DNA of 64,000 nucleotides from Bugula neritina. Its lineage: Eukaryota > Bryozoa > Gymnolaemata > Cheilostomatida > Bugulidae. Within the stretch, counting starts at the first letter, position 1. Each line of letters starts with the position of its first letter. The translations under genes and the position numbers were made by a program. The notes below the pieces were generated by a model. The model was not told where the DNA came from, ran no database searches, and was given only the letters and a program-made list of their open reading frames with translations. Of the stretch, positions 52,432-64,000 are shown piece by piece. The DNA lies in assembly GCA_964035545.1 (NCBI GenBank), contig OZ037765.1, positions 16,176,698-16,240,697 on the forward strand. The letters run 5' to 3'.

Positions 52432-54936
52432 ATGATGGCATCAAGAAAAGGACAGCGAGCTGCTGGGACTGATGGTAATGATTTTATGCACAGAGAAAAA
52501 GTTGCCAATCATTACTCACTTAGGTAGTAAACTTAGCTTTAGCATACATTATCCTACCTCTAAATTTCATTTCAATATTTTTGATAATAGTTATGAAGAT
52601 TTCACTTCACGTTCTGCCAGTTGAGTAAATTACTAGGCCAGTGGGGCCCACGAGTTGTATTTCATCTTTATTTTTCTTATATAACAGGCCAACCTTTCTT
52701 ATATAACCAACCAAACAAGCTTGTGGTTCTGTTCCTAGTAAGATACTGATTACTAATTTTCATCTACTTGCTTGCCATAAATAGCTATAAATAGCTATAA
52801 TAATAACAATAAGCCTAGGGCCACACGGTGCGTATTTTCGCATGCGAAAATTGAAATCACAAGTAGCAAAGGTGTCCACTGTGCGCGTTGAGAAAACCTT
52901 CGCACTTGTCGCTCTGCATTTTCAACGCAAGTGCGAATCGTCTCTGTCGTCGTCACCTAATTGGCTGGTAGTGATTCAGCGAGCCCAATTTCTTTATTTT
53001 AGTGCTACATTCCAGTAAATTGCGTTTTATTGAAAGCGAGTGCGATTTAAAAATGAAAGCTTTATTTATCACGCATCACTGACGCTACAGTGGACACCTT
53101 TGCTGCTTGTGATTTCAATTTTCGCATGCGAAAATACGCACCGTGTGGCCCTAGGCTAACTAGCTATACAGCTGGTCAAGCTAGCTTTGAAATTGAGTTA
53201 GTAATCAAAACCAGTGGCGGAAGGGCACAAACCCCAGCCCAGGTGAAGTGCAGTCCCCAAGCCCAGTCTAGCTCAAGAAAAAACTTTACAGTAGTTTTTG
53301 CTATAACTAAAGCTCTTTTTGATCTAGCTAAAATCATATAGTTTGCAATTTGACCTTTAAAAAGAGAGAAAATTTCCTCATCCAACACATGTGGCAACAT
53401 TTGTGAACTGATTGCTTTTGTAATCTAAGTGACACTCATGTTTTGTTGTAAAAAGTCTAGGCCCAGTAATATGTGGCCCTGTAATTTTGCAACTAAAAAG
53501 TCATGAGTGTCAATTTAATGCCCTTGTTTGAACTTTACAGGGGCAATACCTTCAATAGGCAGTTTATTCACTCAACACTCATACACCTTGTTCAGAGTGT
53601 AATGTACTTTGATAGTCTTTGAAAAAGCTATTGTAGATGGATATGGGGATAATGGATTTGGAACACCCATTATCCAGAAAAAGCAAAACATAGTAGTAGT
53701 CAAGTTCCTTTCTGGTCTACAATAGCTGGTTGGTGTATGAGAAACTTAGTGTGTTTTAAATTGTATTGTGTTTTTGTCTCAGGGTTATAGGGGGTAGTCA
53801 GCTTTCAGTTGTTTCATTTATATGTTGGGATAGTGCAAGGTTTCTGGTAATGTGTCAGATTTATTTGGCTGTCGAGTGGGATTATTATATGGTGAGGGGT
53901 TTTAGGAGATTGTCTTCTTTTCAGAGTGGGTAAACTAAGTTTGGGGCATTGATTATCAACTAATGATGCTTGAAGATTTTGGAGTGTAGCAAGTGTAGCA
54001 ACAGTGTAGCAAGTACTTCCCGAAGTACTTCTTGCTGTTGTATGTTTTCTAGCAGAGTTTTGGTTGCATCTGGGTAGAAAGAAACATCTTCAATAATTAG
54101 TTAGTTCACATGGGGTCCTTCAACACAATTGTCTATTCTCAACATTTACTAGTGCCTGATAAAATATCGGGTCTACAGTTTAGATGGAATCAGTTATTTG
54201 AATTAGCAAATTTACATTGTGATGATGCTAATAGCTAATAATTTGGCACACACTCATCACAATCTTGTGGAATTTAAACTTTCTAGGTGTACTAATTAGC
54301 CTGTTTGATGTTTTTTTAGTGTTTTGAACAAGGGACGTGTCAAGTGGACCATACTGTTTCACTGGATGTTATTTATACTCATGGCAGCTAGGTTTTCTAC
54401 TAGCATCTGTCATTTTCTAGATGTCAGCGTACCCACTTTTCTGCTCCAGCTACAGTTACCATCTCCACAACTCTGGGAGTTAGCATGGCTTCCATCTATT
54501 ATGGGAAGCTTGTTTACTCAATTATCTCTTAAGAAAAACAACTCATTACTTTTATGGCAAGGTTTAATAGGTAATGCAAGTTTTACATTGAACACTATAT
54601 TTATATAAAAATTTAGTAATTTCATCTGCTTCCAAAGTGAAGCTGTGTTTTTAAGCAAGTTGGGTAAGTGTCTGTTTATATATGTTTTGTTATATTGCAG
54701 GTACTCTTGTTCTAGGATTGCTTCCTGTTCTATTTGGATGTGCTAATGTGTATCCTGTAATAAAAAGCTACTTGTTTCAACAGCATACTCTTCTACAACC
54801 AGGTCTAGCTTTTAACATTGAAATTGCAACATGTGTTTGGTTAGTGATTGCTATTCAAGTTCATTTGTATCATATGTATTTTACAATACAACTTCTTAGT
54901 GCATGGACTGTTGGTTCTAACAAAAAGTTTAAATAA
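52432..54936 (+). CDS. JAGN1: Jagunal homologue (ER membrane protein), three exons
   Basis: The exons are 52432-52523, 54320-54570 and 54701-54936, joined at CTTAG|gtagta..tttttag|TGTT and AATAG|gtaatg..attgcag|GTAC, giving 192 residues against 183 in human. Two ATGs stand in tandem; the second (52435) gives [14 protein letters not shown], the near-invariant N-terminus of the family. The acceptor immediately before the ATG implies a 5' noncoding exon. The rest has four hydrophobic segments, with the C-terminal [16 protein letters not shown] matching the family, and ends in a lysine-rich tail (SNKKFK). Jagunal proteins sit in the ER membrane and are needed for ER organisation and secretory traffic. 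Intron 1 contains a foldback element. A poly(A) signal AATAAA lies at 55153. Confidence 0.93.
52813..53156. mobile_element. 344-bp foldback element in JAGN1 intron 1
   Basis: The terminal inverted repeats are about 70 bases, with one mismatch seen, beginning GCCTAGGGCCACACGGTGCG. TAA flanks both sides (52810-52812, 53157-53159). Each arm contains the palindrome TTTTCGCATGCGAAAA. The interior has no coding sequence. The TAA duplication fits PIF/Harbinger-type elements. Near-perfect arms suggest a young insertion. Confidence 0.85.
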
Positions 54937-56949
54937 ATTTGTCATTACTAAAAAGACTGTTATAGAGCTGTCCTTCATTTTACTTACGTGTAAAAGCACT
55001 ACTTTCTAGTTTTGACATTTTTTTAATTTTTACATCATTTGTAATTTATACTTTTAGCTTGTGTGTATGAAACTGTTTTGGCAAAAGTCTCTCTAATAGC
55101 ATTTTACTCTACAGCATTGTTTTCTATACAGAGTTAATAGATTAACTAAGTTAATAAAATTATATGTCATCAAGTCTCTATCTTTTCTTCTTGATCTAAA
55201 TTAACTCATCAATAAAATAATTATTGCAAAATAATCAATGAACATTATATATCTTGAATACATTTAAAAATTTGTTCAGTTGTTAAAATATAGATATTGA
55301 TATTCCCTGAAATCTCATGAATTCAGGTGTATAATTTGTTAATTGTACTCAGCTTTTGTTAGCATTCAATGTCCAATAATATGGAAGATTATTGTTATTT
55401 TAATTGCAATCAGTAGAATCTCATATCTGCATTGCAGCAAGCTTCAATATAGATGACTTGTTTTTTTGATAACCTAATATTTGTAAACTTTACTAAAGGC
55501 AATTTTTGGGTGAGCTTTTTTTTATCCCTTTAATAGTATTCTACTTGTTCTAAGCAATTTTGCCTGTAATGTTTCGAAACCACGCCTCCGGATGAGTTAC
55601 GAAGGTTATGCGCATTTAGTCGATTTAAACACTCGAGCGAAATATTACACTTGTACAACTGCAAATACAACTAGTGAACTACTATACATGTTAAATTGAA
55701 CATTAAATTAATATTGATGATATTTTTTTTTCAAGTTTTTGGTTGTTTTATCAGTATGTAGGTTATCATTATGAGTTGATTATCATACCTTAGTTACTAT
55801 GTTAACGCACATAGTGATAGTTACAGTTTCATTATGATTATTTTATTATAATAATATTAATATTATTAATAACTAATAAATATAATCATAATAATAATAA
55901 TATTAAATAATCATAATGACATTGAATGATTGTCATAATGATCATCTGACTCCGTAACACTAACTAGTAGTAGTAACACTAACAGTAACTCTAAGCCCTA
56001 AGGGTAAGAGTAACTGTTAGTCTAACACTAACAGTAAGTGTAACTTTAAGTCTAACAGTAACGCCAACATGAACAGTAAATCAAAATGTAATACTAATAC
56101 TAAGGGTAAGTCTAACAGTGACTGTGAGTAACACTCACATTCAGTGTCATTCTGAGTCTCTCACTCACAGACACAAACGGAGGCACTGACAGTCAGACTC
56201 ACAGTTGGTGTTTGTGTTACACTCACTCTTACTCTTACTCTTAGTCTTACAGTTACAGTAAGACTAAGTGTAACACCAACAGTAACAGTTACTCTTAGTC
56301 TTAGTTTTACACTTACTTTTAGTTTTAATTTTTAGTTTTTAGTCCGAGTCTCGCAGTTCCTGTTAGTGATACTAGACCTAGCATTGAATAAATCTCAAGC
56401 ACTAGCAACTGGCAAGTAACACTAACAGCATTCTACATTCAGCATTAACCATTGAGTTTGACATTAGTGTTAGTATTTTGTGTAATATTTATAATTTAAC
56501 TTGTCTCGTCAAAAGTTAGAACATTTGGACTCTGGTAACACCTATTTTATGTTTATAATTATAAGTGCAAAATTCTCTTGTGTTTTGTGTGGATTGATGA
56601 TGCGCCTTGTCTGTGGTTTCTTGGCATTCTATTTGTTAGTTACAATAAGTATTTGACACAATGTAAATTCTGGCTCAGTCTTGCCCAAAGAAGGTATTGC
56701 AACATACTCTAATGCTGTAATATTTTTAATGTCTGAGTTTTCATTTTCCTTGAAAGCATGGCCACAAAGCTGCATTTTCCAAAGCAATGGCTAATAGAGA
56801 TTTATGAAATAAACAAATATCTTTTCTGTTTTAGGAATAGTTGGGCTAAAAGTCTAATCTTCTAGAACAGAGAGACAATTATTAAAGTCACCTTTACTAG
56901 TTCACTCTGGTTGAGCTGGTAGCTATTTTTTTAATTATTTGGCAATGTA
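54937..56949. other. region between JAGN1 and EXT1
   Basis: The JAGN1 3' untranslated region comes first. Next are AT-rich DNA and a simple-repeat zone (55830-56360), then about 500 bases leading into EXT1. No other gene is seen. Confidence 0.5.
55830..56360. repeat. ATAATATT zone followed by TAACNN-word array with hairpins
   Basis: 55830-55945 is an ATAATAATATT palindrome-rich stretch. From 55955 to about 56345, hexamer-like words TAACAC, TAACAG, TAAGTC and GTAACT follow each other, then appear inverted. One perfect hairpin, CTTAGTCTTAC..GTAAGACTAAG, lies near 56248-56276. It resembles decayed telomere-like or satellite DNA, but the unit is not a known telomere repeat. Confidence 0.6.
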
Positions 56950-59900
56950 ATGCAGCAATTTCGACGTTCAACTTATGGTGCCGTCCTTATTTTTATTACT
57001 CTTACTTCAGTCTTTCTCTACTGCTCAAAATATTGGTAAGTTATTCACAGCATTTGTTGTTTATGAATATGCAATATCTCGTAAGCACCTTGGCTGACTG
57101 GTTTTAGAGCACCTTTTTAGCAGTTCATTTAGGATATTATTTTTTTGTATTATAATTATTAGTTATAAAAATGATTTTGGAGAATATATTTTTTAAATAA
57201 ATTCCCTCCCCCCCCCCCCCCCAAGAAAACTTACTTAGACAGCATTTTTATATGAAAAGTATAATTTTTGTATTTTGTTTTGAGAATTTTCAAAATCAAA
57301 GGGGTTATTGAATTTTTCACACTCGATTATGTTACCTGTATTTTTGTACATTTATGACATGGTTAAAGTATCCAATTGGATTACCTACTATAATGACATA
57401 AATGGTCGAAGACTGAATTTCAGCTTTGTAGCTTAATATTTTAGCTTAAATCACCATAAGAGTCTGCTGATAAACAGGGATATTAAAGGTCTAGAGATCT
57501 CTCTATCCCCTAGCCTTCTACCTGCTCATAGCTACATAGCCGATGCAGACAGTTTACCTGAGCACAGCCCTTCTATTATTGATCATGTCATCAACAGAAA
57601 CCCAACAAATCCATTCAACTGCCGGATGGACAACTGCTTTGACTTTAGCAAATGTAAAAATGGATTTTACGTATATGTTTACCCAATTGACAATGACAAT
57701 GAGTTATCAGAATCATACAAGAAAATATTGAATGTTATCAAGTCATCACAGTATTACACCACAGATATAAATTTAGCCTGTATATTTATCAGTAATATTG
57801 ATGCACTGGACAGAGATCATCTCTCATCTGACTATACCCATAACCTGCAATTAAAACTTAATCAATTACCCCTTTGGAACAATGGTAAGAATCACATTAT
57901 ATATAACTTATATTCAGGGACATGGCCAGATTACTCGGAGCATTTTGATGTTGATATTGGAGAGGCAATGTTAGCTAAAGCCAGTGTTAGCACTCACAAG
58001 TTCAGAGCTGGTTTTGACATATCTTTACCATTGTTTCACAAAACTTTGCCAGAAAAAGCAGGTAAACCTGGCCAACTGCTTAATCTGAAGATACCTGCAA
58101 ATAAGAAATATTTGTTAGCCTTCAAAGGAAAAAGATATCTGACAGGAGTTGGATCGGTTAGCAGAAACTCTCTTTATCATTTGCATAATAACAATGATAT
58201 AATACTTCTGACAACATGCAGGCATGGCAAGAACTGGGAGAAATTTGCTGATGAGAGGTGTTCAATCGATAATGAACTTTATGATAAGTAAGTTCCAGTC
58301 ATTACTATTAGCTGATAGCTTGCATGTCACACTAGTAGTCTGACTAACTGAGAGGCTGGAGTGGCTAGTTTTTTTCTTTAGTAAGTTTGGAAGCCTACGA
58401 CCGTTCTAATGTCTTCATCTAATTACATGAACATACTATTAGTGTCATTTTCCTCTTGCTCAAGCTGTTCCTCTCTTTTCCTCATATCTTACATGGATCA
58501 TTTTTGTTGTGAATCTACATCTTCACCTTGCTACTATTATCTATAAGTGGCTCACAATTTGTATTTGCACTACTCCAGTTTCCTTTCAGGTTTCCTACCA
58601 TCTTTTTGTTACACTAATCAACACTAATCATTTTCAAAAACCATGTTTGAATGCTGGTCTTGTGTACCTATCTGTTTGTTTACATTTTCAGAAGGAATAG
58701 AAAGGTATTTGAAGCTGATTGCTCATGTGGCCTGACCTGTTTTTAAAAGTCACTACTAGCTAGTAGCCTGTTGATCTGAAATCTAATTTGATTAGATTTA
58801 ATTAAAGCCTTTGTTGAAATGGTCATTTAACCCTAAAATTATCATTGTTGAAGAATTAATAAAGATTAGGTATAATGTTAAAAGTTTTACTCTTCAGGCC
58901 ATTTATTGCTGCAGTAAACTATCACACTTTTATGCATATAACTCAATTAGAAGTATTAGGCAGTACGACAGTCCTAGGCAAGCAGATATTAGGCAAGATA
59001 TTCTCTTCAAAAAAGAGTTGTCTTCTATTTTTTTAATGTTTCTTGAGCAATTCCTTATAACAATTTAGATTTTTTTTAAAATGATACGGATTTTCAACCA
59101 TGATCGAATGACCTGCTCTTTGTATCGAATGAGTGTGAATGTTCATTTCACTCAAGTTATGAATTAGTGGAACTGATTTTTGCCCTTAAGGGTTGTTGGT
59201 AGTTTCATTTTACTACACTGATCTCATTGTTGAATGACAAATCTATTGCACAGTGTCCGCAACCATTAAGTTAAACCCACACAGTATTCAACAATTGCTA
59301 TTAATTGCAGGAATGATTTAGTCAGATTGAAGTAATTAACCTGGCTGATTTATAATTGAAGTTACATAAAGTCCTATTGATACAGTAGTTCCAACAAGAT
59401 CTAATGATGGAATGTAAACCATGGGATCCTGTTATTGTCAAAGCAATGGTTACTCCTTGTAAATCTCCAACTGAATGAGCTACCCCAAACCTTGTGACAT
59501 AGAACACCAGATCTAACTCATTTTCGTTAAATTCGTTAAATTCGACTATTTGGTTCCTATACACACATACATGAGCCACAAAACAAATGTCCAAACTCAT
59601 CTTGTGACAAATGGAATTTCATGACAAATGGAACTGTGATATATAAAGGGAGCACTGTCAATATATCAGTCAACATCATTTTAGAAAATTACAGTTTTTC
59701 ATCTATTTAGCTATTTTATTTATCTTTATAGGTATGATTATGAAGATTTGTTAGCTAATTCAACTTTCTGTCTGGTTCCAAGAGGTAGACGGCTTGGTTC
59801 CTTCAGGTGAATTATCTAATGTTTTTTTTAAATAATTTCTGATATTAGGTTTAAAATATTGACACACTTGAATGTTCGTATAACTTTCATGTTACGTATG

Positions 59901-62900
59901 TATGGTCTTTAATTTCTCTGACTATATGCAACGTCTTGAAGTTGCTTTTATTTATGTGTTGCAAAAATGTGCTGCAGCTTATCGAAACTAAAGTTTTCTT
60001 TTTTTAGAAACGAAAAGTAGTGTAATGGTTGCAACATGTTAATTGTAAAGTATTTAGTAGAATTATTATTAAAATGTTTGAGAGTTGAAATGAGTTAACA
60101 AAGCATGCTCAATTTTCTTTTAGTTACCACTATGTTCAGAGCAATGTAAAGAAGTGATTTTCAGCGAGTATATGTAAAGGTGGTAATAGTGGTTAAGAAA
60201 ATATAAGTAACCATGCTTTGTTTACTCATTTCAAGAACTTGTAACGAACTACATTGCAGATTTATCAAGTACAACTACTAAGAATAAAAATGATACTAAC
60301 ACTGTGAAGTCTAGACACTAATGGTTTAGCAGACTATGACAATAACAAAACATGATTTACATTAAGTTTATTCCTATATATTATTTAGTGCTTCAGTGTT
60401 ATTATTTTTGAAGAAAGATATCTTTTGTCAAACAAAAGTCCAAAGAATTTTCTGTTTCAGCACTTTCATAGCAAATTTTGCTGCTAGTCTTTAAATCATC
60501 ATAGGTTTTTGGTCATGGAATCTGGACGATTACTCTGCAGTCAGAGCTCTATAACATTCTCCTAGAGTTTAGACAAGTTGTGTATCATCCTTAAAATTGA
60601 TTTCACCTAACAATTACCTGTGACATAAACATGACAGGTTATGGACCACCAAAGTTTTTTTTTCATCCTTGGAAGATTCAAGCTTATTAGATACTATTTG
60701 TGATAATATCAACATTTAATGCAGGTTCCTTGAGGTGCTACAGTATGGTTGTATTCCTGTGCTGCTCTCTAATAGCTGGGAGTTACCATTCTCTGATGTC
60801 ATCGACTGGAGGCAGGCTGCAATCTGGGCTGATGAAAGTCTATTATATCAAGTAAGCACCACTATGCAAATAAGCCACTGCACAGTAAGTTATTAAATTA
60901 ATGACTCGCCCCTGGAATCACTGGGGGTCTTAGAGACCTTGAGGGATGTAAAAGTGAATCAGCTCACCATTAGACTATATAGCAGTTCACCATTAGACTA
61001 TATAGCAGTTCACCATTAGACTATATAGCAGTTCACCATTAGAATATATAGCAGTTCACCATTAGACTATATAGCAGTTCACCATTAGACCAGCAGTTTT
61101 GAATCAATTGGGAGCTTTATGAAACTACAAGATGATTTATCGTGTTTCTATGTATTTCTAATGTAAGTTGTAAACTTCATGGTAGATCCTTAAGACTGAT
61201 TTGTCTAATACTTTTCTCAGGCTCCTGCTAACTCACTTCTTCGCTTTGTGAATATCAATTTTGAATAGCCGTGGATAAATAAAGTTTCAGCTTCTAGGTA
61301 AAAGTTGGGGCTGTTGTTGATTTTTGTGCCAGCTTTAGAAAGAAGTTTATTCTAACTTTTTATTATAGGCAAGTTCAATGACAAGAAAGCTAGTAGAAGA
61401 TCCAAAGGCACTCATAGTGCAAAGGGACCTTGTAGTTTTGTTGTTGTAAAATTAAAGCAAATGTATACATAGGACATTATCACATTAATAGCACTTTAAT
61501 AAAATAGTTGGTGTTGCAGATATCACAGTCTCTTCGATCTGTGCCATATACCAAGATCAGCAGCTTGCAGCAACAATCACAGCTTCTCTGGTCAAAATAT
61601 TTTTCCTCATTTGAAAATATTGTTCTCTCAACCTTACAGGTATTTCTTTCTTTTTTCTTAGCATTTAATTATTTTATTTTTCTACTACTTGTGGCAAGTG
61701 AAGTCAACCATAGCGTATTCTTCTGACTCTGCTGTTAGTTTGACTAATAATGACACCACTTTGTCTTGTAGATATATGTGTTGGTAGTTGAGGAAAGACA
61801 GGTTATTTCTTTGATAGCTGTTGCTAATTATGTTGTATATTATTTAATTACAGATTATAAAAGAAAGAGTTGATTCTCACAATGCAGCCTCACGGGCTAT
61901 GTGGAACTCCTACCCAGGGGTGTACTCACTCACCTCATCCTACTCTAAAGATCTGAGTCTATTCCCTTTCTTTAGTAAAACCAATAACTCTCAGTTTACT
62001 GCTTTACTGTACATCACAGAAAGATCTGCATCATTGAGAAAGATTCTGAGTAATATTTCATCGGCTACTGATATAAATAGTGTGAGTTAGTATATTAATT
62101 CTCTGTCGGGAATGTTTATTAGGCAACATTCTATTGGTTGAGGGAACGCAGTGAAGAATGTTAGGCTCTTGTTTGCTAGCAAATAGTTTTTTATAGACAT
62201 GGCTTATAGTCTCTTGAGGGTTTGTCTTAAATAATCTACAAGTTATAATGAGTTTAAAGCAATTGAGATCCTATATTCTTAAGGATTCTAGTTTTGCCAT
62301 AACAGCCCCCGAAGCATTAGGAGATGCATTTTTGGATACAAGATTATTGATCTTATAAATAGTCGATCATGTTTTCTAAATGATTGTATTTTACTATCCT
62401 AGCCATTAGTAACAGGTTCCAGAAATCCCCTCCCTATTTATTAAATAGTACCTATTTATTTAGCACAGTTCTGTGTGAACATGTATACTTTGCTTATGCT
62501 ATACACATACACACATACATACACAGGTACACACATAAATGCTATACTCTTTGATCCACTGGTATACTATAATCTATGTTTGTTATAGTGTAAATATCCA
62601 TATTGCCTTCATTAGACAAGTTAATATGTATGTTTATGTGGTAATTAGTTTGGCTAATCATGACACTACTTTGTCTTGTAGATATATGTGTTTGTAGTTG
62701 GGAACAAAGAGCTCACCTCTTTGGTGTCTGCCGTTTCCAAATCAAGTTGGAAAATACCAGTTCATACCCACTTTGTATCTGTAAGTAATTTCTCTCCTTA
62801 TTAAAAATAATTCGTCCTATTTACGTGCATGATTATGTAAAGGATATATCCTTAACAAGCAGTTTCTTGGTTTGAACTATTGCAAAACTCATGTAAAGGT

Positions 62901-63651
62901 GACAGGAGAACAAAATTTTTAGCTACTGTCACTCAATTTAAACAGAACTCTGACAGTGGCTATAAATAAACTAAAAGAAAAATTAGAGTATTTAGTCATG
63001 TATTGTGTTCACTGTGTGGCCAAAATTGACAAAGTTGTGTATAATTCATAAATGCATGCTGCCTTTGATGTTTGCTTCAAAATTTTGGCTGTAATGTTAT
63101 TCTTTTTTTTATTAAACCCTAACTTAAATAGTTTTCTCGCCAGCTGTTTATTTAAGTAAATTAAATACCTCCAGTCATGTAAAAAATCATCTAAATAAGT
63201 CCTTAGCCCAAAACAAAAAACCCTTCCATCAGGGGTTTTATCACAGGGATGGTGACTATAAACTTGCGTGAGTTAAGTAAAGGATCAGGTCTCTGGTTAG
63301 ATTTGGGCCATTGTATTGGCTCATTTTCTTGTAAAGCCAGTTCTACCATAAATAATTTAGCCGCAGTGTTTAAGCAGTTTACTATATCTGTTTCTTATTT
63401 CTCCCAGCATTATTTTTATGAATATTATAATTACTCCCAAGTCTAGACATTTTACCATAGTTGTAATGCATCTCTAATTGCTCTCTTCCTTTAGCATGAG
63501 TGAAAAAGTTTTAAAATTGATTTTCCTCCCCACAGTATTGTTATTCAATTTTTGATTATAGAATATCATAGAGTCATACTTATTCTACAAAGAGTTTCCT
63601 ACTGATGCTGTGATATTGATCAACCAGAGAGATCATGTTCTCACTGAAGAG
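56950..63651 (+). CDS. EXT1: Exostosin-1 (heparan sulfate co-polymerase), 5' eight exons, runs off window
   Basis: The exons are 56950-57035, 57445-58287, 59732-59806, 60725-60851, 61520-61639, 61854-62081, 62682-62780 and 63562-63651; all keep phase and encode 556 residues. Human EXT1 has 746, so about 190 remain outside. Exon 1 encodes a short cytoplasmic tail and the start of a signal anchor (MQQFRR.. then [14 protein letters not shown]), as in a type II Golgi/ER enzyme. The GT47 exostosin domain includes [56 protein letters not shown] and [10 protein letters not shown]. From exon 6 (SQFTALLYI) the GT64 domain begins. EXT1 with EXT2 adds GlcA and GlcNAc to the heparan sulfate chain. The motifs fit EXT1, not EXT2. 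The exon 2 acceptor is chosen by phase. Confidence 0.94.
60962..61095 (+). repeat. 23-bp tandem repeat in EXT1 intron 4
   Basis: Between five and six copies of AGTTCACCATTAGACTATATAGC in a row, with single-base variants. No splice or coding role is visible. Confidence 0.93.
61735..61850 (+). pseudogene. degenerate duplicate of EXT1 exon 7 with its splice acceptor
   Basis: The sequence aligns without gaps at an offset of 910 bases to 62645-62750, the end of intron 6 and start of exon 7. CTTTGTCTTGTAG|ATATATGTGTTKGTAGTTG is nearly the same. The copy's translation [17 protein letters not shown] resembles exon 7's [18 protein letters not shown]. It lies directly in front of the exon 6 acceptor (61854). 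Using its acceptor would add 82 bases to exon 6 and shift the frame, so it is probably silent. Confidence 0.7.
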
Positions 63652-64000
63652 GTACTGCACTATACACTCTAAATGTTTAGGTCACAACAAATAAACTACA
63701 CTAAAATTTTATACTTCTATTTTGTGATTTGTTTTTGCAAAGGAGAAAAAATCTAGTTGCAATGTTTGAATTGTCTCGTTTAGTTCTCATTTTTATTTTA
63801 AAAAGTTATCAAATGTGCTATACCAAACCACTGGAGGTTTGCAAACAGTTCTGGATTTGTCCCTTAAACCTCATTATAAGCCAACAAGTATTTATTTTTA
63901 TATTTTCAATGTGTTCAATTATCATCTGATTAGTAGAGTGGAGTGAGTGGGATTCTAATGGCTTAGTATTATATTGTGCGTTTAGCAAAAACAGAGAAAA

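Noticed and set aside
60941-61095. CRISPR-like regular repeats
   Set aside because: Direct tandem units without spacers in an animal intron. No CRISPR array occurs in this window.
61370-61465. Open stretch after an acceptor-like TTATTATAG in EXT1 intron 4, lysine-rich
   Set aside because: It does not match EXT1, has no donor in a usable place, and the exons on either side join in phase without it.
56950-63651. EXT2 or an EXTL gene instead of EXT1
   Set aside because: [20 protein letters not shown] and [15 protein letters not shown] match EXT1; EXT2 differs in all three. EXTL proteins remain less likely given the N-terminal domain order.

Overview
This is an AT-rich animal (invertebrate metazoan) nuclear window. 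Host genes are split by short GT-AG introns and encode conserved animal proteins. The spaces between them hold LTR retrotransposons, LINE remnants, small terminal-inverted-repeat elements, minisatellites and TA/TAA-type simple repeats. I cannot name the species. The two GC-richer islands (about 1-6.5 kb and 36.5-43 kb) are both retrotransposon.

Host genes, left to right: SNX4 sorting nexin (+, 7599-9379, 3 exons); a CCDC28A/B homologue (-, 12039-9621, 3 exons), convergent with SNX4; an unrecognised two-exon gene (+, 22590-23684) with a broken inverted second copy (-, 30804-29701); NSMCE2, the SMC5/6 SUMO ligase (-, 35862-32174, 3 exons); JAGN1 (+, 52432-54936, 3 exons); and EXT1, the heparan-sulfate co-polymerase (+, from 56950, 8 exons seen, running off the right edge). 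I rebuilt the splice junctions by matching GT/AG sites, reading phase and family similarity. The SNX4, CCDC28, NSMCE2 and JAGN1 exon sums are whole numbers of codons.

Mobile DNA. 'Family A' is a GC-rich Ty3/gypsy-type element. Copy 1 (1-6841, +) is degenerate and its 5' end lies outside the window. Copy 2 (36051-48044, -) has both LTRs and an ATAT target duplication but is internally deleted. A related solo LTR (48326-48806) has a GTAT target duplication. Both long copies carry an extra reading frame after pol (ORF3), with C2H2-like fingers and a C-terminal heptad-rich segment. 'Family B' (43457-48008, +) is a compact Ty3/gypsy element with LTRs that read as identical, one uninterrupted gag-pol frame and a GGGGT target duplication. 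It is inserted inside the 5' LTR of family A copy 2. Smaller elements include a 344-bp foldback element in a JAGN1 intron, a 1.16-kb inverted-repeat element in an NSMCE2 intron, a roughly 415-bp hairpin inside family A copy 2, a two-copy miniature element at 18.4 and 49.5 kb, and LINE reverse-transcriptase remnants at 16.5 and 51-52 kb.

The host genes do not form one pathway. They are housekeeping or cell-biology genes: endosomal sorting, ER organisation, genome maintenance and heparan sulfate synthesis. The observations most worth following are the ORF3 of family A, the inverted duplication of the unknown two-exon gene, the nested retrotransposons beside NSMCE2, and a degenerate duplicate of EXT1 exon 7 lying in front of exon 6.
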